From: Fontisphaera persica
GTDB taxonomy: Bacteria; Verrucomicrobiota; Verrucomicrobiia; Limisphaerales; Fontisphaeraceae
Assembly (NCBI RefSeq): GCF_024832785.1
Contig: NZ_CP116615.1
Span: 3,720,001 to 3,784,000, forward strand
DNA length: 64,000 nt
Reading direction: 5' to 3'
The notes beneath the pieces were generated by a model. The model saw only the letters and a program-made list of their open reading frames with translations. It was not told the DNA's origin and ran no database searches. Shown in pieces: positions 18,101-25,775 of the stretch (its first letter is position 1; each line of letters starts with the position of its first letter). Made by a program: the position numbers and the translations under genes.

Positions 18101-18724
18101 TCAGGGTGTGTTTTCGGAGGTTTCGGAGGGAGTCATGGCGTCCTTCAAAAATTTCTCGAAGCACTCCGGGCAGACGCCGTGGCTGAAGGTGGCGGCGGAG
18201 TGTTTGGCGATGTAGCTTTCGACCTGGGTCCAGTAATTCTGGTCATCGCGGATTTTTTTGCAGTAGCTGCAGATGGGGATGATGCCGCGCAATTGTTTGA
18301 CCTCTTCCTGGGCGGCGTGGCATTCGCGGCGGGTGGCGGCCAGCTCGTTTTGGAGGAGGACCATGCGGACGCCGACGTTGATGCGGGCCTGGAGCTCGGC
18401 GTGGTTGAAGGGCTTGATGACGTAGTCATTGGCGCCGCTTTCGAGGCCGGCCACGATGTCCTCGGTGCGACCGAGGGTGGTGAGGAGGATGATGTACACG
18501 CTGCGGAGCGCGGGGTTTTGGCGGGCCATGCGGCAGAGGGTGGGGCCGTCCACCAGGGGCATCATCCAATCGAGGATGGCGAGCTGGGGCGCGCCGGGCT
18601 GGGCGAGGGCCTTCCAGGCCTGGGCGCCGTCGGTGGTCGAGATGACTTCATGCCCCCACTTCTGCAACAGGATGCCCAGCATCCGGTTGCTGGTCCGGTC
18701 ATCTTCGGCCACGAGGATTTTCAT
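18101..18724 (-). CDS. Response regulator with C-terminal Cys-rich module
   Basis: A 207-aa protein. Residues 1-120 are a REC domain (A-E-D-D near residue 7, phospho-acceptor Asp in L-A-I-L-D-W-M-M-P near 52, Thr in L-L-T-T near 82, Lys in I-K-P-F near 104). A short helical linker follows. The region about 148-195 has I-C-S-Y-C-K-K-I-R-D-D, Y-W-T-Q-V-E-x-Y-I and F-S-H-G-V-C-P-E-C, a paired Cys-x2-Cys element found attached to many PAS and REC proteins, with unknown ligand. There is no DNA-binding domain. Its ATG overlaps the stop of the upstream hybrid kinase by 4 bp, so the two are coupled and probably act in one phosphorelay. Confidence 0.9.
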   Translation of the reverse strand: MKILVAEDDRTSNRMLGILLQKWGHEVISTTDGAQAWKALAQPGAPQLAILDWMMPLVDGPTLCRMARQNPALRSVYIILLTTLGRTEDIVAGLESGANDYVIKPFNHAELQARINVGVRMVLLQNELAATRRECHAAQEEVKQLRGIIPICSYCKKIRDDQNYWTQVESYIAKHSAATFSHGVCPECFEKFLKDAMTPSETSENTP

Positions 18725-21700
18725 GCGCGGGCTTCTTTGCCATTGAGGGCGTGGCGGGCTTCTTCCATTTCATGGAGGAGCAGGCCATGGAGGGCGGCGG
18801 CCACTGGCAGGTTGCCCTCTTTGCCGGCCTTCTCCAGGTCGGCGGCGCAGGCGGCCAGGCGGCGGAGGCCGAGGTTGGCGGCGGCGCCCTTGAGGGCGTG
18901 GGCGGCGGCGGCGAGGTCCGCGGGATTTTTATGGTCGAGGCCCTGTTGCAAACGGCCGAGGTATTTGGGCAGGTCGGTGAGGAAGAGGTCAAAGAGTTCA
19001 GCTACGGGGTCGGGCATTTCCGGCGACTGCAACGCGCTGAGATTTTGGATGGTGTCGGCGTCCAGCAAAGGCAGGTGTTCGTAGGGGGAGGAAAGGGGCG
19101 GCGGCAGGGGCGCCGGGGCGTGGGCGGGCGGGGGCGGCTCCGGTTTGTGGGCGAGGTTGTTGATGGCGTTGGCGGCGCGTTGGAGGGCGGCCTGCATGGC
19201 AGGCACCTGGACGGGTTTGCTGATGTAATCGTCCATGCCGGCGGCGAGGCATTTTTCGCGGTCGCCCTGGAGGGCGTTGGCGGTGAGGGCGATGATGTAG
19301 GCGCGGCGGCGCTCTGGATGGGCGGCTTCTTCCTGGCGGATTATGCGGGTGGCTTCGTAGCCGTCCATTTCGGGCATCTGGCAATCCATGAGCACGACAT
19401 CGTAGGGCACGGCCCGGAGGGCTTTGACGGCCTCGACGCCATTGGCGACGGCGTCGGCGACCTGGCCCATTTTCTGCAACTGGCGGACGGTGACTCGTTG
19501 GTTGACGATGTTGTCTTCGGCCACGAGGACGCGCAGGCGGGGGAGGGTGGCGGGGGCTTCGGTTTTCTGGAGGGCCACGGTGTGTTGGGGGCGGGCTCCG
19601 CCGGCGCCGGCGAGGACGCGCACGAGGCAGTCGAAGAGGCGTGATTGTTTGACGGGCTTGACGAGGTAGGCGCTGATGCCGGCCTGGCTGAGGGTTTCGG
19701 GGGTCAGGCGATGGCCGAGGGAGGTGAGCATGACCAGGCGGGTGCCGGAGAGCATGGGATCGGACTTGACGAGGCGGGCGAGGGTGAGGCCGTCCATGCC
19801 GGGCATTTGCATGTCGAGGAGGGCGATGTCGAAGGGCTGACCTTTGTTGGCGGCGGCGCGGAGGGTGGTGATGGCCTCGACGCCGTCGGTGGCGCACTGG
19901 TCTTCCATCTGCCAGGCTTCGCACTGGTGATGGAGGACGCGGCGGTTGGTGTCGCTGTCATCCACGATGAGGACGCGCAAGCCGGCGAGGTTGGCGGCGT
20001 GGTCGAGGGGTTCGGGGAGGCCCTGGCCGATGCCGAAGCGGGCGGTGAACCAGAATTCGCTGCCTTTGCCGACCTGGCTGGTCATGCCGATTTGGCCGCC
20101 CATCAATTCGACGAGTTTTTTGCTGATGGCCAGGCCGAGGCCGGTGCCGCCGTATTTGCGGGTGACGCTGCCGTCGGCCTGGGTGAACGCCTGGAAGAGA
20201 CGTTTCTGGGCGTCGGCGGGAATGCCGATGCCGGTGTCGCGGATGAGGAATTTGAGGGTGACTTCCTTGGGGTTGCGCTCCTGGACGCTGACTTCGGCGT
20301 ACACCTCGCCGCGCTCGGTGAATTTGACGGCGTTGCCGAGGAGGTTGGCGAGGACCTGGCGGAGGCGGCCGGGGTCGCCGCGGAGGCAGGGGGGCACATC
20401 GGGGTGAATCCAGCAGCCCATTTCGAGGCCCTTGGCGCGGGCGCGCTCGGCGAGCAGTTCGACGGAGCCTTCGACGGCCTCAGAGAGGTCGAAGCTGACA
20501 TTTTCAAAGGTGAGTTTGCCGGCCTCGATTTTGGAGAAATCGAGGATGTCGTTGATGATGGTGAGGAGGGCGTCGGCGCTGGAGCGGATGGTTTCGGCGA
20601 ATTCGCGCTGTTCCTGGGTGAGTGGGGTGTCGAGGAGAAGGCCGGTCATGCCGATGATGCCGTTCATGGGGGTGCGAATTTCATGGCTCATGTTGGCCAG
20701 GAATTCGGACTTGAGGCGGGTGGATTCGAGGGCGGCGTCGCGGGCGCGTTCGAGTTCGGCCTGGGTGCGTTTGAGGTCGGTGATGTCCTTGGTGACGCCG
20801 AGGGTGCCGATGATTTCGCCGCGGGAGTTGCGGAGGGGCACTTTGGTGGTGAGGGCCCAGGTTTCGCGGCCGTCCACCCAGGTTTCGCGCTCGATTTTGC
20901 CGATGATGGGCTGGCCGGTGCGGATGATTTGCTGTTCGTCCTCGTAGGCCGGGCGGGCGTGCTCCTCGGTAAAGAAGTCAAAGTCGGATTTGCCGATGGC
21001 CTCTTCGGCGGATTGGATGCCGAGGCCGGAGACGACGGTTTTGCTGCAGAGGAGGAAGCGGGATTGCAGGTCTTTGAAGTAAATGCGGTCGGGGATGTTT
21101 TCGAGGAGGGCGCGCAGGAGGTCATGCTCGAAGGCGAGCTGGGCCTCGACGCGGCGGCGGGCGGTGATGTCGCGGAAGGTGAGGACGCTGCCGGTGAGGG
21201 TGTCGGCCTCGAGGAGGGGGAGGACGGTGAATTCGACGGGGATCAGGCGGCCGTCGGCGCAGACGAATTCGGTTTCTGTCAATTGGCCCTGGTGGTCCAC
21301 CCCCAGGACGGTGGAGGCGTTGGCGAGGAAACTTTCGAGGGGCTGGCCCACCATGCTTTCGGAGGTGCGGCGGAAGATTTTGGCGGCCGCCAGATTGGCG
21401 AAGATGCAGCGGCCGTCATGGTCCACGCCGATGATGCCTTCGTTGACGGCGTTGAGGATGAGCTGATGGCGCTGTCCCAGTTTGGCCAGGAGCTCCTCGG
21501 AGACCTTGAAGTCGGTGATGTCCTTGGAGATGCCGAAGGTGCCAATGATGCGGCCGTTTTCGTCGCGCCAGGGCATTTTGGTGGTGAGGGCCCAGGTGAC
21601 GCGGCCGTCGGTGTAGGTTTCTTTTTCGGTCAGGCCAATCAGCGGCTGGCCGGTGCGGATGATGCGTTGTTCGTCTTCGTAGGCCTGGAGGGCGTGCTCC

Positions 21701-22422
21701 GGGCCAAAGAAATCCTGGTCGGTTTTACCCACGAGAGCGGAAGGGTCGGCGAAGCCGAAGCGTTCGGCGAGGGCCTGGCTGCATTTGACGAAACGGGATT
21801 GGAGGTCTTTGAAGTAGATGCAATCGGGGATGTTTTGCAGCAGGGTTTCAAAGAGATTGCGCTCGTAAGCCAGGCGGGCCTCGGTTTCCTCCTGTTCCCG
21901 CAGGGCGCGGTCGAGTTTCTGCAGACTGTCGCGCAAGCCCACCTGGGACATGACCTGGCGGGCGAGGCGTTCGAGGGCGTTTAATTGGGAGGGGCTCAGG
22001 TGGCGTGGATGTGAATCCGCCACAATGAGGGCGCCCACGGCCAGGCCGTCGGAGGCTCGCAAGGGGACGCCAGCCATGAAAAGGATGGTTTGCCCCAGCC
22101 ATCCATGATGGCGTCCTTCCAAACGTTTGTCGTTCCGGGCGTCTTCGATTACCATCGGGGCGTTGGTGGCCACCACCAGTTCGGTAAAGGATTGCTCGCG
22201 GGGTATTTCCACCAATTCAATGCCTACGGCGGCCTTGCACCAGGCGCGGTGGTCGTCCAGGAAGGTAATGAGGGCAATGGAAGTTTGCGTGCAAGCCGCG
22301 GCGAGGGAGGCCAAATCATCAAAGGCTATTTCCCGCTGGGTGTCCAGAATGGCCCATTCCTGCAGCGCGGCGAGCCGTTTTTGTTCCGTCACCAGGCTCA
22401 TATTCATGCCATTAATTGTCAT
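18721..22422 (-). CDS. Hybrid sensor histidine kinase: GAF, three PAS, HisKA, HATPase, two REC, HPt
   Basis: A 1233-aa multi-domain kinase without membrane segments. Order: GAF (about 10-160), PAS1, PAS2, PAS3 (about 190-560), HisKA with F-L-A-N-M-S-H-E-I-R-T-P-M-N (His near 579), HATPase (N-L-L-G-N-A-V-K-F-T, D-T-G-I-G-I-P, G-G-T-G-L-G-L-A-I-S), REC1 (Asp near 870 in L-L-D-M-Q-M-P), REC2 (Asp near 1012 in L-M-D-C-Q-M-P), and HPt (His near 1175 in A-H-A-L-K-G-A-A). PAS1 and PAS3 are near copies. The cytosolic location and GAF/PAS inputs suggest an internal redox or ligand signal. ATG 22422 is preferred; upstream in-frame codons run into the tRNA gene. It overlaps the response regulator by 4 bp. 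Confidence 0.95.
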   Translation of the reverse strand: MTINGMNMSLVTEQKRLAALQEWAILDTQREIAFDDLASLAAACTQTSIALITFLDDHRAWCKAAVGIELVEIPREQSFTELVVATNAPMVIEDARNDKRLEGRHHGWLGQTILFMAGVPLRASDGLAVGALIVADSHPRHLSPSQLNALERLARQVMSQVGLRDSLQKLDRALREQEETEARLAYERNLFETLLQNIPDCIYFKDLQSRFVKCSQALAERFGFADPSALVGKTDQDFFGPEHALQAYEDEQRIIRTGQPLIGLTEKETYTDGRVTWALTTKMPWRDENGRIIGTFGISKDITDFKVSEELLAKLGQRHQLILNAVNEGIIGVDHDGRCIFANLAAAKIFRRTSESMVGQPLESFLANASTVLGVDHQGQLTETEFVCADGRLIPVEFTVLPLLEADTLTGSVLTFRDITARRRVEAQLAFEHDLLRALLENIPDRIYFKDLQSRFLLCSKTVVSGLGIQSAEEAIGKSDFDFFTEEHARPAYEDEQQIIRTGQPIIGKIERETWVDGRETWALTTKVPLRNSRGEIIGTLGVTKDITDLKRTQAELERARDAALESTRLKSEFLANMSHEIRTPMNGIIGMTGLLLDTPLTQEQREFAETIRSSADALLTIINDILDFSKIEAGKLTFENVSFDLSEAVEGSVELLAERARAKGLEMGCWIHPDVPPCLRGDPGRLRQVLANLLGNAVKFTERGEVYAEVSVQERNPKEVTLKFLIRDTGIGIPADAQKRLFQAFTQADGSVTRKYGGTGLGLAISKKLVELMGGQIGMTSQVGKGSEFWFTARFGIGQGLPEPLDHAANLAGLRVLIVDDSDTNRRVLHHQCEAWQMEDQCATDGVEAITTLRAAANKGQPFDIALLDMQMPGMDGLTLARLVKSDPMLSGTRLVMLTSLGHRLTPETLSQAGISAYLVKPVKQSRLFDCLVRVLAGAGGARPQHTVALQKTEAPATLPRLRVLVAEDNIVNQRVTVRQLQKMGQVADAVANGVEAVKALRAVPYDVVLMDCQMPEMDGYEATRIIRQEEAAHPERRRAYIIALTANALQGDREKCLAAGMDDYISKPVQVPAMQAALQRAANAINNLAHKPEPPPPAHAPAPLPPPLSSPYEHLPLLDADTIQNLSALQSPEMPDPVAELFDLFLTDLPKYLGRLQQGLDHKNPADLAAAAHALKGAAANLGLRRLAACAADLEKAGKEGNLPVAAALHGLLLHEMEEARHALNGKEARA

Positions 22423-22582
22423 GATGAGTGCCCTAAACCAAGCCAAATGCCCTGCCAGGCGAGGCAAATGGCCGCAGTGGATATTTCGGCAGGCGGCAGA
22501 ATAACTTGAGCGGCAATTAGACAAAAAGTTGGGGTGAGCTGGGTCATGGGTCGGGCGGGGGGGGAGGGAGAGGAAGGAAAGC

Positions 22583-22673
22583 TGGCGGAGAGAGGGAGAT
22601 TCGAACTCCCGGTGGGGTATTAGCCCACTCACGCTCTCCAGGCGTGCGCTTTAAACCACTCAGCCATCTCTCC
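22583..22673 (-). tRNA. tRNA-Ser (anticodon GGA), CCA encoded
   Basis: Read on the minus strand, a 7-bp acceptor stem (GGAGAGA with TCTCTCC), a D arm, an anticodon stem CACGC/GCGTG with loop CTGGAGA (anticodon GGA), a long class II variable arm as expected for serine, and a T arm GGGAG-TTCGAAT-CTCCC. The discriminator is G at 22586 and the terminal CCA is encoded at 22585-22583. It reads Ser codons UCC/UCU. Confidence 0.96.
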
Positions 22674-22816
22674 GCCGGGCAGGCATAATGTGCCGCAAAA
22701 AGGGGGCGCAGGCAATGTTTTTCCAGGGGCGGGCGAGGCCGGGGTCCAGCAGGCTGAGCGAGGGGGCGGGACGGCGTGGGAGACGTTCCGCCGAGGGAGG
22801 GGCGGTTGGGATGGGG

Positions 22817-23068
22817 TCAGGCGCCGAGTTCCATTTCCGCGAGGGCGGCGCGTCCGGCGGCGGTAATTTTCCAGAGTTGATGGCCGGCGGGGGCGCGGGC
22901 GGTGACGGCCCAGCCTTCGCGCTCGAACTGGCGGAGGGCGCGGCGGACTTCGGTGAGGGAGGCGGGGCGGGGCAGCCAGGCGTTGACTTCGAGGGCGAGG
23001 ACTTCTTCGCGGGCCAGGTGGGGGTGGACGCGGTCGAGGGCGGCGAGGAGGAGGAGGGTGAGGTTCAT
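22817..23068 (-). CDS. Small winged-helix-like protein of the phage-type cassette
   Basis: An 83-aa protein, the last gene of a five-gene overlapping minus-strand cassette. It has an N-terminal Leu-rich helix, then a pattern of helix, helix (S-L-T-E-V-R-R-A-L-R-Q-F-E-R-E-G-W) and beta hairpin (W-K-I-T-A-A-G-R-A-A-L) that looks like a winged helix. Similar small proteins occur in Mu-like phage operons, but I cannot name a family with certainty. Its ATG overlaps the previous stop by 4 bp. The 22674-22816 spacer holds nothing recognisable. Confidence 0.65.
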   Translation of the reverse strand: MNLTLLLLAALDRVHPHLAREEVLALEVNAWLPRPASLTEVRRALRQFEREGWAVTARAPAGHQLWKITAAGRAALAEMELGA

Positions 23069-23466
23069 GGGATGCGTTTGAGTTCACCGCGGAGGACGCC
23101 CAATTCTTCGGAGAGTTTGAGACCCAGGGCGTCCATGCGCTGGTGGAGACGGCGGGCGCGTTCCTCGCCCGCCTCGAGGAGGGTCTGGCGGTCGGCGGCG
23201 AGCTGGGCGCGCAATTCGGCGAGGCCGGCCTCGGCGGCTTCGAGACGGGAGGCCAGGGTGAGGCGCAAGTGGTGGCATTCGGAGCGGGAGACCCATTCCT
23301 GGGCCGGCTGGACGATGAGGGGTTGGGGGGCGATTTCGTATTTGCGTCCGCGCCAGCGGTCGGCGAGGTGGAGCAACTGGTTGACGCCGGCGACGAGGAA
23401 AAAGAGGACGGCGAGAAACCAGGCAAGGTGCTGGGGGTCGAGGGGTAATTGGGCGAGGAGGTTCAT
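23065..23466 (-). CDS. Membrane-anchored coiled-coil protein, DUF2730-like phage protein
   Basis: A 133-aa protein with one transmembrane helix (about residues 14-34, F-L-A-V-L-F-F-L-V-A-G) and a long coiled-coil from about 66 to 130 (S-R-L-E-A-A-E-A-G-L-A-E-L-R-A-Q-L). This layout resembles DUF2730 proteins encoded beside the lysis genes of Mu-like phages. Start and stop both overlap neighbours by 4 bp (ATGA), which shows translational coupling. Confidence 0.7.
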   Translation of the reverse strand: MNLLAQLPLDPQHLAWFLAVLFFLVAGVNQLLHLADRWRGRKYEIAPQPLIVQPAQEWVSRSECHHLRLTLASRLEAAEAGLAELRAQLAADRQTLLEAGEERARRLHQRMDALGLKLSEELGVLRGELKRIP

Positions 23467-23738
23467 GGGTTGGGGGCGGGGGCGGTGGATTCCAATTCCA
23501 GAATCCGGTCGGCGACGGCGCGGCGGGTGCGGTGGTAGAGGGCGTCGCTGAGAAACCAGCCGTCGCAGGGCGCGGTGAAGGGGCGGCCGGCTTCAACGCG
23601 GAGGAGGGTGTGGGTGGGTGGGATGATTTTGGGCGCGTGACAGCCGCTCCAGCTCATCCAAATCAGCAGCAAGGCTGCGGCGCGGGTCAGGAGGCTGGCC
23701 GGGGCGGGTGCGGGAGCATTCGCGGTCAATGTTTGCAT
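23463..23738 (-). CDS. Small predicted lipoprotein of the phage-type cassette
   Basis: A 91-aa protein with a hydrophobic segment (about residues 14-29) ending M-S-W-S-G-C, a plausible lipobox with Cys near 32, then a short charged helix (H-R-T-R-R-A-V-A-D-R-I-L-E-L-E). The first 146 bp of the gene overlap the preceding membrane gene in another frame. Overlapping membrane-protein/lipoprotein pairs are the hallmark of phage Rz/Rz1 spanins, though the sequence itself does not prove that role. ATG 23738 was chosen to place the signal at the N-terminus. Confidence 0.6.
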   Translation of the reverse strand: MQTLTANAPAPAPASLLTRAAALLLIWMSWSGCHAPKIIPPTHTLLRVEAGRPFTAPCDGWFLSDALYHRTRRAVADRILELESTAPAPNP

Positions 23739-23850
23739 AACGGAGGCGATGGCGGTGGAGGGGGTCCGCCTGCCGGGCGGCGCGGCGGCGCCACCACCAC
23801 AGGAGGAGGGCGAGCGCGCTGCCCAGCAGGCCGAGGAGGGATTCAATCAT
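23593..23850 (-). CDS. Small single-span membrane protein overlapping the lipoprotein gene
   Basis: An 85-aa protein with an N-terminal transmembrane helix (residues about 4-20, L-L-G-L-L-G-S-A-L-A-L-L-L-W-W-W) followed by a basic stretch and a short helix, then a His/Pro tail. Its start overlaps the holin-like gene by 8 bp and its end overlaps the lipoprotein gene by 146 bp. In Rz/Rz1 systems the inner-membrane protein is usually a longer coiled coil, so a spanin role is uncertain. Confidence 0.5.
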   Translation of the reverse strand: MIESLLGLLGSALALLLWWWRRRAARQADPLHRHRLRYANIDRECSRTRPGQPPDPRRSLAADLDELERLSRAQNHPTHPHPPPR

Positions 23851-24040
23851 GGGCGGGAAGGGAGGGGCGCGCGGGGGCACGCCGTTTGTGCCAGACGGAC
23901 CAGGCAAAGCCGGCGAGGGTGATGAGAGCGCCGACGGCGGCTTCGAGGCGGGCGGTGTCGGTCCAGCCGCGGGCGACGAGCATGCCGCCCAGGGCGGTGA
24001 GGAGATGGCGGGCAAGGCCCGCGAGGATGTCTTGATTCAT
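23843..24040 (-). CDS. Holin of the Pam3-gp28 type
   Basis: A 65-aa protein with two hydrophobic segments: H-L-L-T-A-L-G-G-M-L-V-A-R-G-W (about 11-25) and A-V-G-A-L-I-T-L-A-G-F-A-W-S-V-W-H-K-R (about 34-52). The R-H-x-L-T-A-L-G-G and A-W-S-x-W-H-K-R motifs are typical of Pam3-gp28-like phage holins, which permeabilise the inner membrane at lysis. An ATG two codons upstream (24046) is also possible. First gene of the cassette 24040-22817. No endolysin, capsid or terminase gene is adjacent, so this is an orphan module. Confidence 0.75.
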   Translation of the reverse strand: MNQDILAGLARHLLTALGGMLVARGWTDTARLEAAVGALITLAGFAWSVWHKRRAPARPSLPAHD

Positions 24041-24323
24041 AAGCATGCTGAGGGTGGCGCGTTTATTTGGCGGCGGGCGGTTGCGGGCGCCCGGTTCCGA
24101 GCCGGGCGCACAGCGTTGGGCGCAAACGCGGGCCGCGAGGCACGCGAGGGGAGCTTGCGGCAGGAGAGCCGGGCGGGGACTGCTCCGGGAGCGGGAAAGT
24201 GAATGGCGGCGTGGCCTGGCACGCAAGTTGGGGGCGGAGGTGGTGGTGGGGTCTTGCTGCGGCGAGCGGAGGGAGGCTGCCAGAAAACTTGCAGCGGGGC
24301 GATTTATCGGGCAAGCTGCGGGC

Positions 24324-25715
24324 ATGATTACCATCATAGCAGGCACCAATCGTCCCGGGAGCAATACGGCGCAGGTGGCGCGGGCGGTGGAGGCGTGTTA
24401 CCGCCGGCGCGGGGTGGCGGCGCAGGTGGTGGATTTGGGGTTGTTGCCGGCGGCGGCCTTTGCGCCGGAGTCGTACGCGGAGAAACCGGAGGCGCTGAGG
24501 CCGTTCACCGAGGCGGTGTTGCAATCGGCCGGGGTGGTGGTGGTCACGCCCGAGTACAACGGGAGTTTTCCCGGCGCGCTGAAGTACTTCATTGACCTGC
24601 TGAAGTTCCCGGAGAGTTTTCAGGGGCGGCCGGTGGCGTTTGTGGGTTTGTCGAGCGGGCAATGGGGCGCGTTGCGGGCGGTGGAGCAGTTGCAGCAGAT
24701 ATTTGCGTATCGGAACGCGCATTTGCTGCCGGAGCGGGTTTTTTTGCCGGGCATCCGGGAGGTGTTGGATGGGGCGGGCCAATTCAAGGATGGGGAGCTG
24801 GCGCAGCGGTTGGAGGCGCAGGCGGAGGCGTTTGTGCGGTTCATTCAGCAAGTGACGGGGAGGGATTTGACGGCGCCGGGTGGGTATGCGCGGCGGTATG
24901 TGCCCAAGCTGGGCGTGTGCTCATGGAGTTTGCAGCCGGAAACGCCCGAAGCGCTGGTGGAGAAGCTGGAGGCGACGGGCGTCCAGCGGATACAGCTCTG
25001 GCTGGACCCGCTGCGGGAGAAGCCGGCGGTGTGGGGCAAGGCGCCGGAGTTGCTGGCGCGGGCGGGGGTGACGGTGGTGAGCGGGATGTTTGGGTGTGTG
25101 GGGGAGGATTATACGACGTTGGAAAGCATTCGGCGCACGGGGGGCGTGGTGCCGGACCACACGTGGGAGCAGAACTGGGCGAACATTCAGGAGAACGCGC
25201 GGCTGGCGCGGGCGCTGGGGATTCCGTATGTGGCGTTTCATGCGGGATTTTTGCCGCATAATCCGCGGGCGGCGGAGTTTGGCAAACTGGTGGAGCGTTT
25301 GCGGCGCATTGCCGAGTTGTTTGGGGAGGCGGGCATCACGCTGGGGCTGGAGACAGGGCAGGAAAGCGCGGCGACGTTGCGGGAGTTTCTGGGGCATCTG
25401 GGGTGTGGGAATGTGGGGGTGAACTTTGATCCGGCCAACATGATTTTGTATGATCAGGGCAATCCGGTGTTTGCGTTGCGGGTGCTGGGTCCGTGGGTGA
25501 AGCAATGCCATTTGAAGGATGCGACGCGGACGTTGCAGCCGGGGACGTGGGGCGAGGAAGTGCCGCTGGGGACGGGGCAGGTGAACTGGCGGGGTTTTTT
25601 CCAGACACTGGCGGAGATTGGGTTTGAGGGCAATCTGTGCATTGAGCGCGAGGCGGGCCAGCAGCGGGTGGCTGACATCATTACGGCGCGGCGGCTGGTG
25701 GAGAGCCTGCCCTGA
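24324..25715 (+). CDS. Fusion of NADPH-dependent FMN reductase and sugar-isomerase-type TIM barrel
   Basis: A 463-aa protein. Residues 1-185 are a flavodoxin-like NADPH:FMN reductase (I-A-G-T-N-R-P-G-S-N-T phosphate loop; P-E-Y-N-G-S-F-P-G-A-L-K near 75). Residues about 195-463 are an AP-endonuclease-2/xylose-isomerase-like TIM barrel (L-G-V-C-S-W-S-L, A-F-H-A-G, L-E-T-G-Q-E, N-F-D-P-A-N-M, H-L-K-D-A, I-E-R-E at the metal and substrate sites). Both halves look intact. ATG 24324 starts the flavodoxin strand. Sixty bp downstream lies a Gfo/Idh oxidoreductase, the usual partner of such barrels in sugar or cyclitol use. The 24041-24323 spacer is GC-rich and empty. Confidence 0.85.
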   Translation: MITIIAGTNRPGSNTAQVARAVEACYRRRGVAAQVVDLGLLPAAAFAPESYAEKPEALRPFTEAVLQSAGVVVVTPEYNGSFPGALKYFIDLLKFPESFQGRPVAFVGLSSGQWGALRAVEQLQQIFAYRNAHLLPERVFLPGIREVLDGAGQFKDGELAQRLEAQAEAFVRFIQQVTGRDLTAPGGYARRYVPKLGVCSWSLQPETPEALVEKLEATGVQRIQLWLDPLREKPAVWGKAPELLARAGVTVVSGMFGCVGEDYTTLESIRRTGGVVPDHTWEQNWANIQENARLARALGIPYVAFHAGFLPHNPRAAEFGKLVERLRRIAELFGEAGITLGLETGQESAATLREFLGHLGCGNVGVNFDPANMILYDQGNPVFALRVLGPWVKQCHLKDATRTLQPGTWGEEVPLGTGQVNWRGFFQTLAEIGFEGNLCIEREAGQQRVADIITARRLVESLP

Positions 25716-25775
25716 GGGGGGCGGGCCGGCGGGGGTGGGGGAGCAAGAACTGTGGCCAAAGGGAAGGTGTGAGGT

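Noticed and set aside
19645-21984. A 779-codon open frame on the plus strand opposite the hybrid kinase
   Set aside because: It is antisense to a kinase with complete motifs. Its composition (Gly, Ala, Glu, Val rich) is the mirror of GC-rich codon use and it shows no family motif.
22583-24040. tRNA-Ser as attachment site of an integrated prophage
   Set aside because: The phage-type genes lie on the 5' side of the tRNA, no integrase is present, and I saw no second copy of the tRNA end.
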